Notes: generated by a model from the letters alone, not told the origin. DNA of 64,000 nucleotides from Nostoc sp. S13 (GCF_029379315.1 NZ_JAQYWQ010000012.1:22399-86398), one strand, 5' to 3'. Positions 36,840 through 46,669 are shown, counted from the stretch's first letter. Numbers and translations: made by a program.

Positions 36840-38756
36840 TTACGAAAGATTCTGGAAGTAAGCCTCTAGCGCTTCACTCACCAACTGAGTCATCGGCTTA
36901 CCTTGGCTTTGGGCTACTTCCTTCAACTTACTATAAACCTCTTCTTTCAAATTTACCCGATGGCGTGATTTGCTTGCAGCATTGGCTGTTTGGGGGTCGT
37001 AGGTGGCAGTAAATTCGCGGATGGCATCAAAACCAACGCGATCGCAAAAATCACCGAAGCTTTCTTTCGATTTCCGAGATTTCTTAAAGTAAACAAAAAT
37101 CGGCTCTAGGAAGCTTTCTAAATCATTATGGTGCAGCTTCTCTGTGTAAGGTTGCGCCAGTCGAGTCTGATTTGGCGAACCTCCTAACCATAATTGGTAA
37201 GATTCGGGAGCGCTACCGACAAAGCCCAACTCTGCTAAGTAGGGACGAGCGCAGCCATTGGGGCATCCTGTCATCCTTACCACAAAATGTTCATTTTGTA
37301 AACCTATTTTATCTAATAGGGCGCGAACCCGTTCCAAAATCCCTGGTATTGCCCGTTCTGATTCTGTGATTGCCAAGCCGCAAGTGGGCAAAGCCGGACA
37401 AGCCATTGCATACCGTACTAAAGGTTCAATTTTACTAGGGTCGTCTCCGACACCGTGACGGCTGAGAATGTCTTGAATAGCTTGCTTGCTATCTGGTTCG
37501 ATATCGTAAAAAATCAGGTTGTGGTTGGGTGTCAGGCGGATAGGTAAGTTGAACTGCTCGACAATTTCCCGCAAGGCGGTTTTCAGTTGAAACGAACCTT
37601 CATCCTTGATTCGACCATTGTCAATGGAAATTCCTAAGAATAGCTTGCCATCACCTTGTTCATTCCAGCCGAGGAAGTCGTGATATTTAAACTCTGGCAG
37701 TGGTTTGAAGGCTTCAATTGGTTTACCGAAATATTCTTCAACTTGGGTACGGAATTTATCTACGCCCCAATCGTTGATTAAATATTTTAACCTGGCATGA
37801 CGACGATCAGTGCGATCGCCATAATCTCTCTGGGTAGCAACAATTGCTTTCACTATGTCGTAGACATCATCTTTAGCTACATAACCAATCTCGTCTGCTA
37901 GCCTAGCGAAAGTTTCTTCTTTACCGTGTGTTCTACCTAAGCCACCACCAGCAAAAATGTCAAATCCTTCTAATTGTTTCTTCTTATTGGTAATTACTAC
38001 CAAGGTGAGGTCTTGGGAATACAAATCAACCGAATTATCCCCTGGCACTGTCACGCAAATTTTAAACTTGCGGGGCATATAGTGCGTGCCATAAATTGGT
38101 TCTTCGTTGTCATGGATAATTGTGCCATTACCATTGCGCTGTCGTGCCGCCTTCACCTCTGGGTTTTCTTCAGCACTAATTGCTTTTTCCCCATCTAGCC
38201 AAATTTCGTAATAAGCGCCTGTCTGTGCTGAGAGCAAGTCAGCAATATTCTGGGCATACTCCCAAGCATACTGGTACTCTGGGCGATTCTTAAAGGGGGC
38301 TGGTGGTGCCATCACGTTGCGGTTGATGTCGCCACAAGCTCCCAAAGTCGTACCCAGATTCTTGACAATGGTGGCAATTGCTGTCTTTAGACTTTTCTTT
38401 AAAATACCGTGCATTTGGAAACCTTGACGGGTAGTTACTCGTAAGGTGTGGTTGCCATACTCATCAGCTATTTTATCTAAAGCCAGATACAGCTGCTGTG
38501 GTACCAAACCACCCGGATTTTTTGTCCGCAGCATAAACTGGTAATCTTTTTCCTGTCCCTTGAGGCGGTTGTCGCGGTTATCCTGCTGGTAAGAACCGTG
38601 ATACTTCAAAAGCTGCACGGCATTTTCGGTAAAATGGGTAGTATCTTGAAGGATCTCAGTTGCTACAGGTTCACGCAAAAAATTACTATTTTCCTTGATT
38701 CCTTCTACTTTGGAAGGCTTACGGCTAGCGATGGGGGAAGGAGCAGATTTAACCAT
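36840..38756 (-). CDS. sir: Ferredoxin-sulfite reductase with C-terminal RHH-like tail
   Basis: This 638-residue protein is an assimilatory sulfite reductase. It has two nitrite/sulfite reductase ferredoxin-like half domains, [11 protein letters not shown], and the siroheme/[4Fe-4S] cysteines in [14 protein letters not shown] and [15 protein letters not shown]. It reduces sulfite to sulfide using ferredoxin in cysteine biosynthesis. The last 45 residues ([20 protein letters not shown] ... [13 protein letters not shown]) look like a CopG/Arc ribbon-helix-helix unit, an extension absent from bacterial CysI. The core length otherwise matches the plant and cyanobacterial enzyme. It is convergent with the 34025 gene. 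Confidence 0.93.
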   Translation of the reverse strand: MVKSAPSPIASRKPSKVEGIKENSNFLREPVATEILQDTTHFTENAVQLLKYHGSYQQDNRDNRLKGQEKDYQFMLRTKNPGGLVPQQLYLALDKIADEYGNHTLRVTTRQGFQMHGILKKSLKTAIATIVKNLGTTLGACGDINRNVMAPPAPFKNRPEYQYAWEYAQNIADLLSAQTGAYYEIWLDGEKAISAEENPEVKAARQRNGNGTIIHDNEEPIYGTHYMPRKFKICVTVPGDNSVDLYSQDLTLVVITNKKKQLEGFDIFAGGGLGRTHGKEETFARLADEIGYVAKDDVYDIVKAIVATQRDYGDRTDRRHARLKYLINDWGVDKFRTQVEEYFGKPIEAFKPLPEFKYHDFLGWNEQGDGKLFLGISIDNGRIKDEGSFQLKTALREIVEQFNLPIRLTPNHNLIFYDIEPDSKQAIQDILSRHGVGDDPSKIEPLVRYAMACPALPTCGLAITESERAIPGILERVRALLDKIGLQNEHFVVRMTGCPNGCARPYLAELGFVGSAPESYQLWLGGSPNQTRLAQPYTEKLHHNDLESFLEPIFVYFKKSRKSKESFGDFCDRVGFDAIREFTATYDPQTANAASKSRHRVNLKEEVYSKLKEVAQSQGKPMTQLVSEALEAYFQNLS

Positions 38757-38995
38757 TAGACTTGTATAGTATTCTCAATAAAGCATTAGTAGACGCCGAA
38801 TCAGCACCCTTCGGCTAATTGATCCCCGGTAATCCGGCCGGAATAATGAGGAATATTTCAATTTTACCACGGCAAAAGCCGGCTTTGTCAGTGATGTAAC
38901 ACTTAACAAAACCAGCTTTTTGCAGTAATGAGTGAAGAAGTGCTAAGTCCTGAGTACTTAGTAAAGTATAGAGCGACTGAGGACTCAATAATTTT

Positions 38996-39534
38996 TTATT
39001 TGAAGCGATAGCCAATACCACCATTAATGCTAACAGCAGAAGCATCGCTATTTTGGTAAGCACCAAGTCCGACTTTGGCATTAGTATAGACGAGGAAGTT
39101 GTTAGCAATTTCCGATTCAACACCAGCACCTAGCACTACTGAATCTCTATTACCTATAGGAGTTGGTGAGCCATCTTTCTCTACAAAAGAATAACCACCA
39201 GTTAAATAGGCATTGGTTCTATTAGCGATGGGCACATCCAGAGAAAGTTCTGGGATGATAGCACTTGTCTTATCACTCCAGAGGACATTACCGCGTGCAG
39301 AAAATGGCGTATTTCCCAACTTCAAGCGACCTGTGACATTACCGCCAAAGGTGGCATCATCGTTGATACCTTGTCGCCACTGGTAACGCCAGCTGCAACA
39401 CCAGCACCAACATAACTAGCATCAGTACCTTTTTTGATTTCAGCAGAAGCTTGACCAGCTGATAGAACAAGAGGAGTAACTATTAAGGAAGACAATGCAG
39501 AAATTGTCACGAAAGACTTGAGTAAGCGTTTCAT
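38996..39534 (-). pseudogene. Outer-membrane beta-barrel (porin-like) protein gene with a frameshift
   Basis: The 5' part (39534 to about 39350) encodes a clear signal peptide (MKRLLKSFVTISALSSLIVT ... ASA) and a mature start KKGTDASYVGAGVAAGVTSG. The reading frame then shifts. The second part encodes NDDATFGGNVTGRLKLGN and barrel-like strands ending in GGIGYRFK, the usual C-terminal aromatic/basic end of a barrel. One missing base in GGCGACAAGG (about 39373-39380) would restore SGGQGINDDATFGG. The protein would be about 178 residues, like small Nostoc outer-membrane proteins. It could be a true mutation or a sequencing error. Confidence 0.75.
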
Positions 39535-39927
39535 AATTTTGACAAAATTTTGTATTTTTTACTTATATATTCCAGGTCGAAAATGGTACAAGAATGTTCC
39601 AAACCATTCCCATATTTTCGGAAATGAGTGTTGTTATTGATGCAGAAAGCTTACAAGGTAACTATCCCTTATAATAATAAATAAGCTGTGATAATTACAT
39701 TTCAATATCTTTATCATCCTGGTTTTTGATCCAGAGATAGACGCTTTTCAAACTGTCACAATAATTGGAACTCAAACCAAGTCTGGATGTGTAAATAAAA
39801 TACCCGATTAGCAATTTCTTACCGAGCTTTTTACATAGGATGAAAAGTAGGCTGTAGCATCTGTTGCAACAAGCTATAGAGGGAATCTATAAAGTTAATT
39901 TTTAGCACTTCTCGTGGAGATTAATTA
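39535..39927. other. Intergenic stretch between divergent genes
   Basis: These 393 AT-rich bases lie between the outer-membrane protein gene and the first ADP-ribosylglycohydrolase gene. No gene, repeat or RNA was recognised; the promoters of both genes must lie here. Confidence 0.4.
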
Positions 39928-40869
39928 ATGCTAACCGCTGCAAAAACGTTGTCTGGTTTGATGGGTTTATGTGTCGGTGATGCATTGGGTGTGCCAGTGG
40001 AGTTTACTAGCCGTGCTGAACGAGTAAAATCTCCAGTCACAACGATGTTGGGTTATGGCACATGGAAGCAACCACCAGGAACTTGGTCAGATGACAGTTC
40101 GTTAAGCTTTTGCTTGGCAGAATGTCTTTGTAGAGGGTATTCGTTGGATGCTATAGCCAATTCCTTTTGGCGCTGGTACAAGGAGGCTTACTGGACTCCC
40201 CGTGGCGATGTCTTTGATATTGGTCAAACTACTCATACAGCAATTATGCGCCTCAAACAGGGAGTTGTTCCCCATCAGGCGGGTGGCAAGGTTGAAAATA
40301 GTAATGGCAATGGTTCGTTGATGAGAATCTTGCCGATGGCTTATTGTCACAGAAACTTAACTTTAGGTGAATTGCTGGCGCGGGTGCATGATGTTTCGGC
40401 GATTACTCATGCCCATGCGCGATCACAAATGGCCTGCGGCATTTATATTAGTATTGCAGTGGCGCTCTTGGAAGGGGCTGACCTGCAAACAGCTTATCTA
40501 CAAGGATTGCAAGACATCAAAACAATTTATTCTGTGCGAGAATTTTTGTTAGAGAAGCCGCATTTTGGCAGAATTTTCAGTGGTGAGATTGCCAAAGTAC
40601 CAGTAGAAGAGATTAATTCTGGTGGCTATGTGATTGATACCTTAGAATCGTCCCTGTGGTGTTTATTAAATAGCTCGTCTTATTCTGAGGCGGTACTGAA
40701 AGCTGTTAACTTAGGTGGAGATAGCGATACTACCGCCGCCGTCACCGGTGGTTTAGCGGGAATTTATTATGGGGTGGAAAATATTCCTCAAAAATGGATG
40801 AACCAAATTGCTCGTAGGCAGGACATTATCTACTTGGCAGAGCGTTTTACACGGGCTGTTTACAGCTAG
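39928..40869 (+). CDS. ADP-ribosylglycohydrolase (DraG-type) family protein, copy 1
   Basis: This 313-residue protein has the ADP-ribosylglycohydrolase motifs that bind two Mg ions. These are GDALGVPVEF near the N-terminus, TWSDDSSLSFCLAECL (acidic pair) and the C-terminal NLGGDSDTTAAVTGGLAGI. The family removes ADP-ribose from proteins or hydrolyses related bonds, as in DraG control of nitrogenase reductase, but many paralogs have other substrates. The length is normal for a single-domain enzyme. It is the first of a tandem array; the next copy, about 85 percent identical by eye, starts 87 bases downstream. Confidence 0.9.
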   Translation: MLTAAKTLSGLMGLCVGDALGVPVEFTSRAERVKSPVTTMLGYGTWKQPPGTWSDDSSLSFCLAECLCRGYSLDAIANSFWRWYKEAYWTPRGDVFDIGQTTHTAIMRLKQGVVPHQAGGKVENSNGNGSLMRILPMAYCHRNLTLGELLARVHDVSAITHAHARSQMACGIYISIAVALLEGADLQTAYLQGLQDIKTIYSVREFLLEKPHFGRIFSGEIAKVPVEEINSGGYVIDTLESSLWCLLNSSSYSEAVLKAVNLGGDSDTTAAVTGGLAGIYYGVENIPQKWMNQIARRQDIIYLAERFTRAVYS

Positions 40870-40956
40870 TTTGGAATTATAAATTATACCAAGCATTCGC
40901 TCACCGACTTTTCGCAAGTAAAATCAGTTGTAGAAAAGTTTCATGCTGGTTGAACA

Positions 40957-41898
40957 ATGCTAACCGCTGCCAAAACGTTGTCTGGTTTTATGGGTTTATG
41001 TGTTGGTGATGCGTTGGGTGTGCCAGTGGAGTTCACCCAACGCGCTGAACGAGTAAAATCTCCTGTCATATCTATGCTGGGTTATGGAACTTGGGATGTT
41101 CCGGCTGGTACGTGGTCAGATGACAGTTCGCTGACCTTTTGTTTAGCAGAATGTCTTTGTGAGGGATTTTCACTAGATGCGATTGCTAATTCCTTCTGGC
41201 GCTGGTATCACGAAAGTTACTGGACTCCTCAAGGTGAAGTATTTGATATCGGTAACACCACATTTTTAGCAATTCTCAACTGGAAACAAGGAACTCCACC
41301 TCTGAAAGCAGGTGGTACTAGTGAAAATAGTAATGGTAATGGTTCTTTGATGAGAATCTTGCCGATGGCTTATTGTCACAAAAATTTAACTCTAGATGAA
41401 TTGATTGGGCGGGTGCATGATGTTTCGGCGATTACTCATGCTCATGCGCGATCGCAGATGGCCTGCGGCATTTATATTAGTATTGCAGTGGCGCTCTTGG
41501 AAGGGGCTGACCTGCAAACAGCTTATTTACAAGGATTACAAGATATCCAAACAATTTATTCTGTGCGGGAATTTTTGTTAGAGAAGCCGCATTTTGGCAG
41601 AGTTTTGAGTGGTGAGATTGCTAAATTACCAGTAGAAGAGATTAATTCTGGTGGCTATGTAATTGATACCTTGGAGTCATCCCTGTGGTGTTTGTTAAAT
41701 AGCTCGTCTTATTCTGAAGCAGTACTGAAAGCTGTCAACTTAGGCGGAGATACTGATACTACTGCTGCTGTCACTGGTGGGTTAGCAGGAATTTACTACG
41801 GCGTGGAAAATATTCCCAGACAATGGATGAACCAAATTGCTCGCACACAAGACATTATTTACTTAGCAGAGCGTTTTGCAAGGGCTGTCTACAGCTAG
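40957..41898 (+). CDS. ADP-ribosylglycohydrolase family protein, copy 2
   Basis: This 313-residue tandem paralog of the upstream gene keeps all metal-binding motifs (GDALGVPVEF, TWSDDSSLTF, NLGGDTDTTAAVTGG). Differences cluster in the segment around residues 85-125 (YESYWTPQGEVFDIGN, FLAILNWKQGTPPLKAGGTS), which is likely near the substrate site. The C-terminal 180 residues are nearly identical to copy 1, and DNA identity is highest there, so recent gene conversion or duplication is likely. The duplicated unit includes the 90-base upstream region, which recurs before the third, broken copy. Confidence 0.9.
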   Translation: MLTAAKTLSGFMGLCVGDALGVPVEFTQRAERVKSPVISMLGYGTWDVPAGTWSDDSSLTFCLAECLCEGFSLDAIANSFWRWYHESYWTPQGEVFDIGNTTFLAILNWKQGTPPLKAGGTSENSNGNGSLMRILPMAYCHKNLTLDELIGRVHDVSAITHAHARSQMACGIYISIAVALLEGADLQTAYLQGLQDIQTIYSVREFLLEKPHFGRVLSGEIAKLPVEEINSGGYVIDTLESSLWCLLNSSSYSEAVLKAVNLGGDTDTTAAVTGGLAGIYYGVENIPRQWMNQIARTQDIIYLAERFARAVYS

Positions 41899-42033
41899 TT
41901 TGGAATTAGAAATTATAAGTTGGGCTGCTTCATATCTCGGTAAGGGTGGTACTCCAATTTTACTGTTGGGGCAGCGAGGCTTTAAGATCAAGCAAGTATA
42001 TCTATACGGTGTCATTAACCGAGAGGCGCAGTA

Positions 42034-43305
42034 GTGAGCCGAATTGTTTTAACTACCATCGGCTCTTTTGGTGATTTGCATCCCAAAATTGCGATCGCAC
42101 TTGAATTACAAAAGCGCGGTCATGATGTCGTATTTGCAACTCATAAAGAATATCAAGACAAAATTGAGGCTCTCGGTTTCGAGTTTCATCGGATGCGCCC
42201 TGATAACACTGCACTTAATGATCCACAAGAAATGGCGCGGATGATGGATCTGAAAACGGGCACAGAGTATGTCATCAAAAATTGGGTTTGTGCGAGTTTG
42301 CGTGAAACCTATACCGATTTGATGGATGGTGCAAAAGATGGAGATTTCATCGTTACAGGTGAAGGAGTTGTGGCGGCTCGATTGGTAGCAGAAAAATTAG
42401 AAATTCCGTGGGCGTTCGCTGTTCTACAGCCTGCCTCATTTCTTTCGGTTTATGATCCATCTGTCTTGCCTGTACTGCCATTTCTTGCCAAGTTACGGGG
42501 GCTAGGTTCTCTCGCTAACCGAGGCATCATTCAATTATCAAAAGTGTTGTCTAAATCCTGGGCAGAGCCGATCCACCAATTGCGACGCGAGCTTGACTTG
42601 CCACCTCTCACAGGAAATCCATTCATTGATGATAAATATTCACCTTATCTTGTATTAGCACTGTTCTCTTCAGTATTCGCAAAGCCTCAACCCGATTGGG
42701 CAAAAAATACAGTGCTCACCGGATTTGCATTCTATGATGGCAACAAAGGTGAGACAGAACTTGCACCAAAACTTCAGCAGTTTTTGGATAGGGACGATCC
42801 CCCAATTGTTTTTACTTTAGGTTCAGCCGCAGTGATGACTCCTGGTCATTTTTATCAGGAAAGTGTTCAAGCTGCAAAGCAACTGAACTGCCGTGCTGTT
42901 TTATTGATGGGTAAAAATACTCCTCCAGAGGATCTACCAGAGAACATACTTGCCATGAGTTATGTTCCATATTCTCAAATTTTTCCGCGTGCTTGTGCGA
43001 TCGTGCATCAAGGTGGCATTGGTACAACGGCTCAAGTATTACGGGCAGGTCGCCCAACACTAATAATGCCTTACAGCCACGATCAACCTGACAATGCAGC
43101 AAGAGTTGAACGCTTGGGAAGTTCACGGACAATTCATCGAAAACAGTATTCAGCAGAACGGGTAGCCAAGCAATTGCGTGAATTGTTAGAAAATCCCAAC
43201 TATGCTGCTAAAGCAGCAGACATCGGACGTATTATCCAAGCAGAAAATGGGGTTAAGGTGGCATGTGATGCAATCGAAAATCAGCTTTTAGAGTCAACAC
43301 CCTAG
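42034..43305 (+). CDS. MGT/UGT-like (family 1) glycosyltransferase
   Basis: This 423-residue GT-B protein starts with a GTG at 42034 preceded by GAGAGG. The N-terminus RIVLTTIGSFGDLHPKIAIALELQKRGHDV is typical of macrolide/glycolipid-type transferases (COG1819). The C-terminal donor site has VPYSQIFPRACAIVHQGGIGTTAQVLRAGRPTLIMPYSHDQPDNAARVE, the UGT-like signature region. It would transfer sugar to a small molecule such as a carotenoid, sterol-like compound or antibiotic. It lies inside a tandem array of ADP-ribosylglycohydrolase copies and is followed by the array's repeat sequence, so it seems to have been inserted there. Confidence 0.88.
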   Translation: MSRIVLTTIGSFGDLHPKIAIALELQKRGHDVVFATHKEYQDKIEALGFEFHRMRPDNTALNDPQEMARMMDLKTGTEYVIKNWVCASLRETYTDLMDGAKDGDFIVTGEGVVAARLVAEKLEIPWAFAVLQPASFLSVYDPSVLPVLPFLAKLRGLGSLANRGIIQLSKVLSKSWAEPIHQLRRELDLPPLTGNPFIDDKYSPYLVLALFSSVFAKPQPDWAKNTVLTGFAFYDGNKGETELAPKLQQFLDRDDPPIVFTLGSAAVMTPGHFYQESVQAAKQLNCRAVLLMGKNTPPEDLPENILAMSYVPYSQIFPRACAIVHQGGIGTTAQVLRAGRPTLIMPYSHDQPDNAARVERLGSSRTIHRKQYSAERVAKQLRELLENPNYAAKAADIGRIIQAENGVKVACDAIENQLLESTP

Positions 43306-43403
43306 TCTACAGCTAGTTTGGAATTATAAACTATACCAATTATTTGATCAACGGCTTTTCGCAAGTAAAATCAGTTGTAGAAAAGTTTCATGCTGGTTGA
43401 ACA

Positions 43404-43602
43404 ATGCTAACCGCTGCCAAAACGTTGTCCGGTTTGATAGGTTTATGTGTTGGTGATGCGTTGGGTGTGCCAGTGGAGTCCACCAGCCGTGCTGAACGAG
43501 TAAAATCTCCAGTCATATCGATGCTGGGTTATGGAACTTGGGATGTTCCTGCTGGTACATGGAGATGACAGTTCGCTGACTTTTTGCGCTGTTTACGCTT
43601 AG
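43404..43602 (+). pseudogene. ADP-ribosylglycohydrolase copy 3, truncated and frameshifted
   Basis: The first 155 bases match copies 1 and 2 (start, LTAAKTLSGLIGLCVGDALG, V-P-V-E). A 2-base deletion at about 43562 (acatgg-agatgac versus acgtggtcagatgac) breaks the frame. After ctgactttttg the sequence jumps to cgctgtttacgct, similar to the gene end, so about 750 bases are deleted. The preceding 90 bases repeat the intergenic region found before copy 2. Confidence 0.9.
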
Positions 43603-43651
43603 AGTTAGTAGTTGAGAGTGAGGAGTGAGGAGTTATGAAAATCTTGACTCC

Positions 43652-43984
43652 TCACTTTTTACTTTTAACTTGCTGAGAAATCCACTGCAAATAGGCTTGA
43701 GAACCGGCAACAATTGGTAAAGCAATAATTTCTGGCACTTCATAGGAATGCATTTCCTTAATTTTGGCCTCCATTGCCGGAAATTGCGCCAAATCAGTTT
43801 TAATCAGTAATTGCCATTCTTGCTCATTATGCAGTTCCCCTTGCCAGCTGTAAATTGAGTGGATTGGTAACAGACTCACACAAGCAGCGAGTTTAGCTTT
43901 CACAAGGGCATTTGCAATTGCTTCTGCCTCCTGCATGTTGCCAGCTGTCACCAATACCACACCATAGCCAGTAGGTGTCTCCAT
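43652..43984 (-). CDS. cutA: CutA1-type divalent-cation tolerance protein
   Basis: This 110-residue protein has the CutA1 features: VLVTAGNMQEAEAIANALVKAKLAACVSL, then IYSWQGELHNEQEWQLLIKT and YEVPEIIALPIVAGSQAYLQWI. CutA1 forms very stable trimers with a PII-like fold. It is linked to copper tolerance in Escherichia coli, though its role in cyanobacteria is uncertain. The gene is six bases downstream of the HTH/acidic protein and probably co-transcribed with it. Confidence 0.92.
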   Translation of the reverse strand: METPTGYGVVLVTAGNMQEAEAIANALVKAKLAACVSLLPIHSIYSWQGELHNEQEWQLLIKTDLAQFPAMEAKIKEMHSYEVPEIIALPIVAGSQAYLQWISQQVKSKK

Positions 43985-43989
43985 AACCT

Positions 43990-45003
43990 CTAAACCGTCG
44001 TAGACAAGGAATAGACCTGACCATCAATCAGCAGTCGCGTGATGCCCTTAGCTTGCAAATGAGTCCGAGCCTTATGGAGCATTTTACTATCTGGAACTTT
44101 AATCACGCGATCGCGCTTCGTAGAAAAGCGCTTGGCGACGCGATGGTTATCAAACACCGGCAGAGTTTTTTGCTGGGTTTCCAGACTGGGAATTTGTCCC
44201 AAGTCACCAAAGTCCTTCAGAGGTCGCGTAATTAATTCCGAGGAACGGTCAATTACCAAATAGCACGTTTTCGGCAAATTAGCAACAGATAGAGGTAAAA
44301 CTTGAACTGATGCTTCACCTGGTCTTCGTTTTGTGACTAAAGGTCTTTGCTCATCTAGGTCATCATCATCAAAGTCTTCTTCCTCAAAGTCGTCATCTTC
44401 TAAATCATCATCTTCTAAATCATCCAAATCCTCTGATTCGTCTAGCAAATCATCGCCCAGCATGTGCGCGATGACGGCTGCACCTGGATGTTCATTCTTT
44501 AGTGGTGGGATGGGGATGCTGACTATTTCCGGCAGCCTTACCTCTGGAGTTTCTAATTTCTCTGTGATTCGGAGCTTCGGTTTTTCCGATGCCGAGGGAC
44601 GTCGCCGCACTCGTCTACTAGCAGCGATTGACTCCGCCGTTTCCTCTGAGTAAAGTTCCTGCTCTACATGAATTATCCGACGTGGTAGTGGCTCAACCTT
44701 TGGCACTTCCAAGGGTTGGCTTTCGCTGGGTGGAACTTCTACCTCAGGCTCTGGTTCAATCAGCAGTGGTAACTGCTCATAGCTTACCTGTGCCCTTCCC
44801 TCAGGAGTTCTCGCAGCCCGCTTTAAAGAGACCAAGTATTCATACTCATCTTCTGGCAAAGTGCTTTTGAGTAGACGACTAATTGTCGAGTTACTCACAC
44901 CATAGCGGTCTGCCAAAGTTGAGGTTGTTTCGGCAGTCTCTCGATATAACTTAAGAATTTCTTGCTTGTCAGAGTCTGTTAGTTTTCTCACGGTAGATAC
45001 CAA
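43990..45003 (-). CDS. HTH protein with acidic linker and conserved C-terminal domain
   Basis: This 337-residue protein begins with a transposase-type helix-turn-helix (SDKQEILKLYRETAETTSTLADRYGVSNSTISRLLKS, about residues 10-48), which probably binds DNA. A long proline/glutamate-rich linker follows, then a strongly acidic run of Asp/Glu (about 188-220). The C-terminal part (TCYLVIDRSSELITRPLKDF, MLHKARTHLQAKGITRLLIDGQVYSL) looks folded and conserved. No transposase catalytic domain is present, so I read it as a chromosomal regulator or nucleoid-associated protein. It precedes cutA by six bases. Confidence 0.7.
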   Translation of the reverse strand: MVSTVRKLTDSDKQEILKLYRETAETTSTLADRYGVSNSTISRLLKSTLPEDEYEYLVSLKRAARTPEGRAQVSYEQLPLLIEPEPEVEVPPSESQPLEVPKVEPLPRRIIHVEQELYSEETAESIAASRRVRRRPSASEKPKLRITEKLETPEVRLPEIVSIPIPPLKNEHPGAAVIAHMLGDDLLDESEDLDDLEDDDLEDDDFEEEDFDDDDLDEQRPLVTKRRPGEASVQVLPLSVANLPKTCYLVIDRSSELITRPLKDFGDLGQIPSLETQQKTLPVFDNHRVAKRFSTKRDRVIKVPDSKMLHKARTHLQAKGITRLLIDGQVYSLSTTV

Positions 45004-45012
45004 AAATCTTTA

Positions 45013-45864
45013 CTAAGTTCGTTTCCGTCCGCCGGTACGCCGCGTTCGTCTTAATGATGCGTCATATTCTAAGACAGCGCCCATGCCAAATAACACTCCA
45101 CTAAACACCCAAAACACCTCTAATATCTCCCCACTTTGATAATTGGGGCCTTGGGCGTATTTAAACCACATATCTGCAATGTAGAGCGAAAAGGCCGCTG
45201 CTGCAATCATTCGCCAAGACTGGGAAACTCTTCCCCCCCAAAAGGCTAACAGCAGAGTGGTAGCAATAATTAACAAAACCACATCGCTAACTACATAAAA
45301 CCAGTTCAAAATAGCGACTAGCAGTTGTGAGGGTTTTTCCTGTTGCATAGAAATCCACCATGCCAACAAACTACCGAATACTGCAATTCCTAACACAATT
45401 AGCCACTGCCATTTTTCCAGGTTGATTCGCCTGGAAGCCACAGCTAAAATCATGCCTACGCCAAGTAATAGATAAGTCAGTACAAAAAATATATCGCCTA
45501 AAGACACATCCGGTTCATCTTTTAAAACTATTTCGGTATAGCCAAAAATTATCCCTCCAACGAAATAGGAAAGCATACCTAAGCCAATTAAGAGCCAAAC
45601 ATTCCGGCCACTGACGATTTGCGGACTCAGCCAGTTCCTCAAGCATAAGATACTAGCACCCAAATAAGCTAAAGCTTCAAAAATATTTGTGCCAATCACA
45701 TACCACTCGGCCCGGCTTTCTATGCCATCTGCTCCGGGAACTTTGGCACTAAACAACAAAAAGTATAACAGTGCGAGTACGGCCCAGCCAATATTAGCTA
45801 AGACAATGTTCTGAGTGGTGAAAATTGATTTAGAAAGGAACGAATTCTCGTAAGAGTTATTCAT
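45013..45864 (-). CDS. Polytopic membrane protein of unknown function
   Basis: This 283-residue protein has eight to nine hydrophobic helices spread over its length, with a short basic C-terminus (RRTRRTGGRKRT). The arrangement resembles the membrane sensor halves of cyanobacterial GGDEF or kinase proteins, but no output domain is present. A short acidic loop (KDEPDVSLGDIF) joins helices in the middle. It lies ten bases upstream of the HTH protein gene on the same strand, so it may be the first gene of a unit with that gene and cutA. No function is assigned. Confidence 0.75.
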   Translation of the reverse strand: MNNSYENSFLSKSIFTTQNIVLANIGWAVLALLYFLLFSAKVPGADGIESRAEWYVIGTNIFEALAYLGASILCLRNWLSPQIVSGRNVWLLIGLGMLSYFVGGIIFGYTEIVLKDEPDVSLGDIFFVLTYLLLGVGMILAVASRRINLEKWQWLIVLGIAVFGSLLAWWISMQQEKPSQLLVAILNWFYVVSDVVLLIIATTLLLAFWGGRVSQSWRMIAAAAFSLYIADMWFKYAQGPNYQSGEILEVFWVFSGVLFGMGAVLEYDASLRRTRRTGGRKRT

Positions 45865-46009
45865 AGGGCTTGACTATGTAGATGCACTCTGGCAGTATTT
45901 TGAGTTAAAGGACTGTATATCTAAGCGGTGTGTCTGCCAAGTAATACACAACCGAACACCAAAAGCAAGTGCCAGTGGCGGGAGGTTTGTTTGTTAAAGA
46001 ATTGCCATG

Positions 46010-46669
46010 CTACTGCCATACTTTACCCAGTGGCGATTGATTTAGCCAACTGAGAAACAGCGAGCGCTCGGTTTCTGGCATATCTTCTAGCTTATAAATC
46101 ACTTGTTTGGTAAAATTAGCGTTGCCAAAATATACCTTTCCTAATCGATGGAGTTCTTGTAACAGGGTAACTACATGGTTTTCTTGCCAATGAGGCATTT
46201 TGGCTGTAGGCAAAGGATTTGTAGATACTAAATATTTAACTGCTTCTAGGGAAGATACTTGGGGAAATTGCTTCTGCTGTAATACTTCGGCAATATCTTT
46301 TTGAAATAATGCAGCTTGTTTAGCACCTAAAAACTCTTCAATATCGATATAAACACCTTGCAACAGCAAAATACTGGCTTGGATTAAAATCCCCGTTTTA
46401 CCATGACCACCTGTGTCATTACCCAGCTGCTCTAAACGGATTTTACCCCAGACGCTAAAGCGTTCCGGTTCCTCTAGTAAAACACAGGCTTTACCCCGGT
46501 TATCCGTTAATTCTCTCCATAAGGCTCTAGCTTCTTCCTCTTGACTAGCTTTGAAGACACTAATCAAGCGAAAAGTCTGCCCTTGATAACTGAGGATCGG
46601 CACCTGCTGATCCTTTTTTGGGTGCTGAATGCTTGATATTTCAACATCCTGCCGTTTGAGAATAAACAT
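46010..46669 (-). CDS. Conserved cyanobacterial protein of unknown function (Npun_F0813-like)
   Basis: This 219-residue soluble protein begins FILKRQDVEISSIQHPKKDQ and contains ACVLLEEPERFSVWGKIRLE. I associate that pattern with a cyanobacteria-specific family (Npun_F0813), with moderate certainty. It has no membrane segment, signal peptide or catalytic motif I can name. The C-terminal half is helical and has an aromatic end (SLFLSWLNQSPLGKVWQ). It stands alone, and no function is known to me. Confidence 0.7.
   Translation of the reverse strand: MFILKRQDVEISSIQHPKKDQQVPILSYQGQTFRLISVFKASQEEEARALWRELTDNRGKACVLLEEPERFSVWGKIRLEQLGNDTGGHGKTGILIQASILLLQGVYIDIEEFLGAKQAALFQKDIAEVLQQKQFPQVSSLEAVKYLVSTNPLPTAKMPHWQENHVVTLLQELHRLGKVYFGNANFTKQVIYKLEDMPETERSLFLSWLNQSPLGKVWQ

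Noticed and set aside
38815..39129. Minus-strand 104-codon frame
   Set aside because: It overlaps the barrel gene in another frame and lacks a start region; the barrel frame has clear strand patterns and an aromatic/basic end.
42812..43132. Minus-strand 106-codon frame
   Set aside because: It is the shadow of the UGT-like glycosyltransferase donor site, which is unmistakable on the plus strand.
44333..44653. Ser-rich 106-codon plus-strand frame
   Set aside because: It is the antisense of the acidic Asp/Glu run in the HTH protein; poly-Ser/Lys translation is an artefact of that run.
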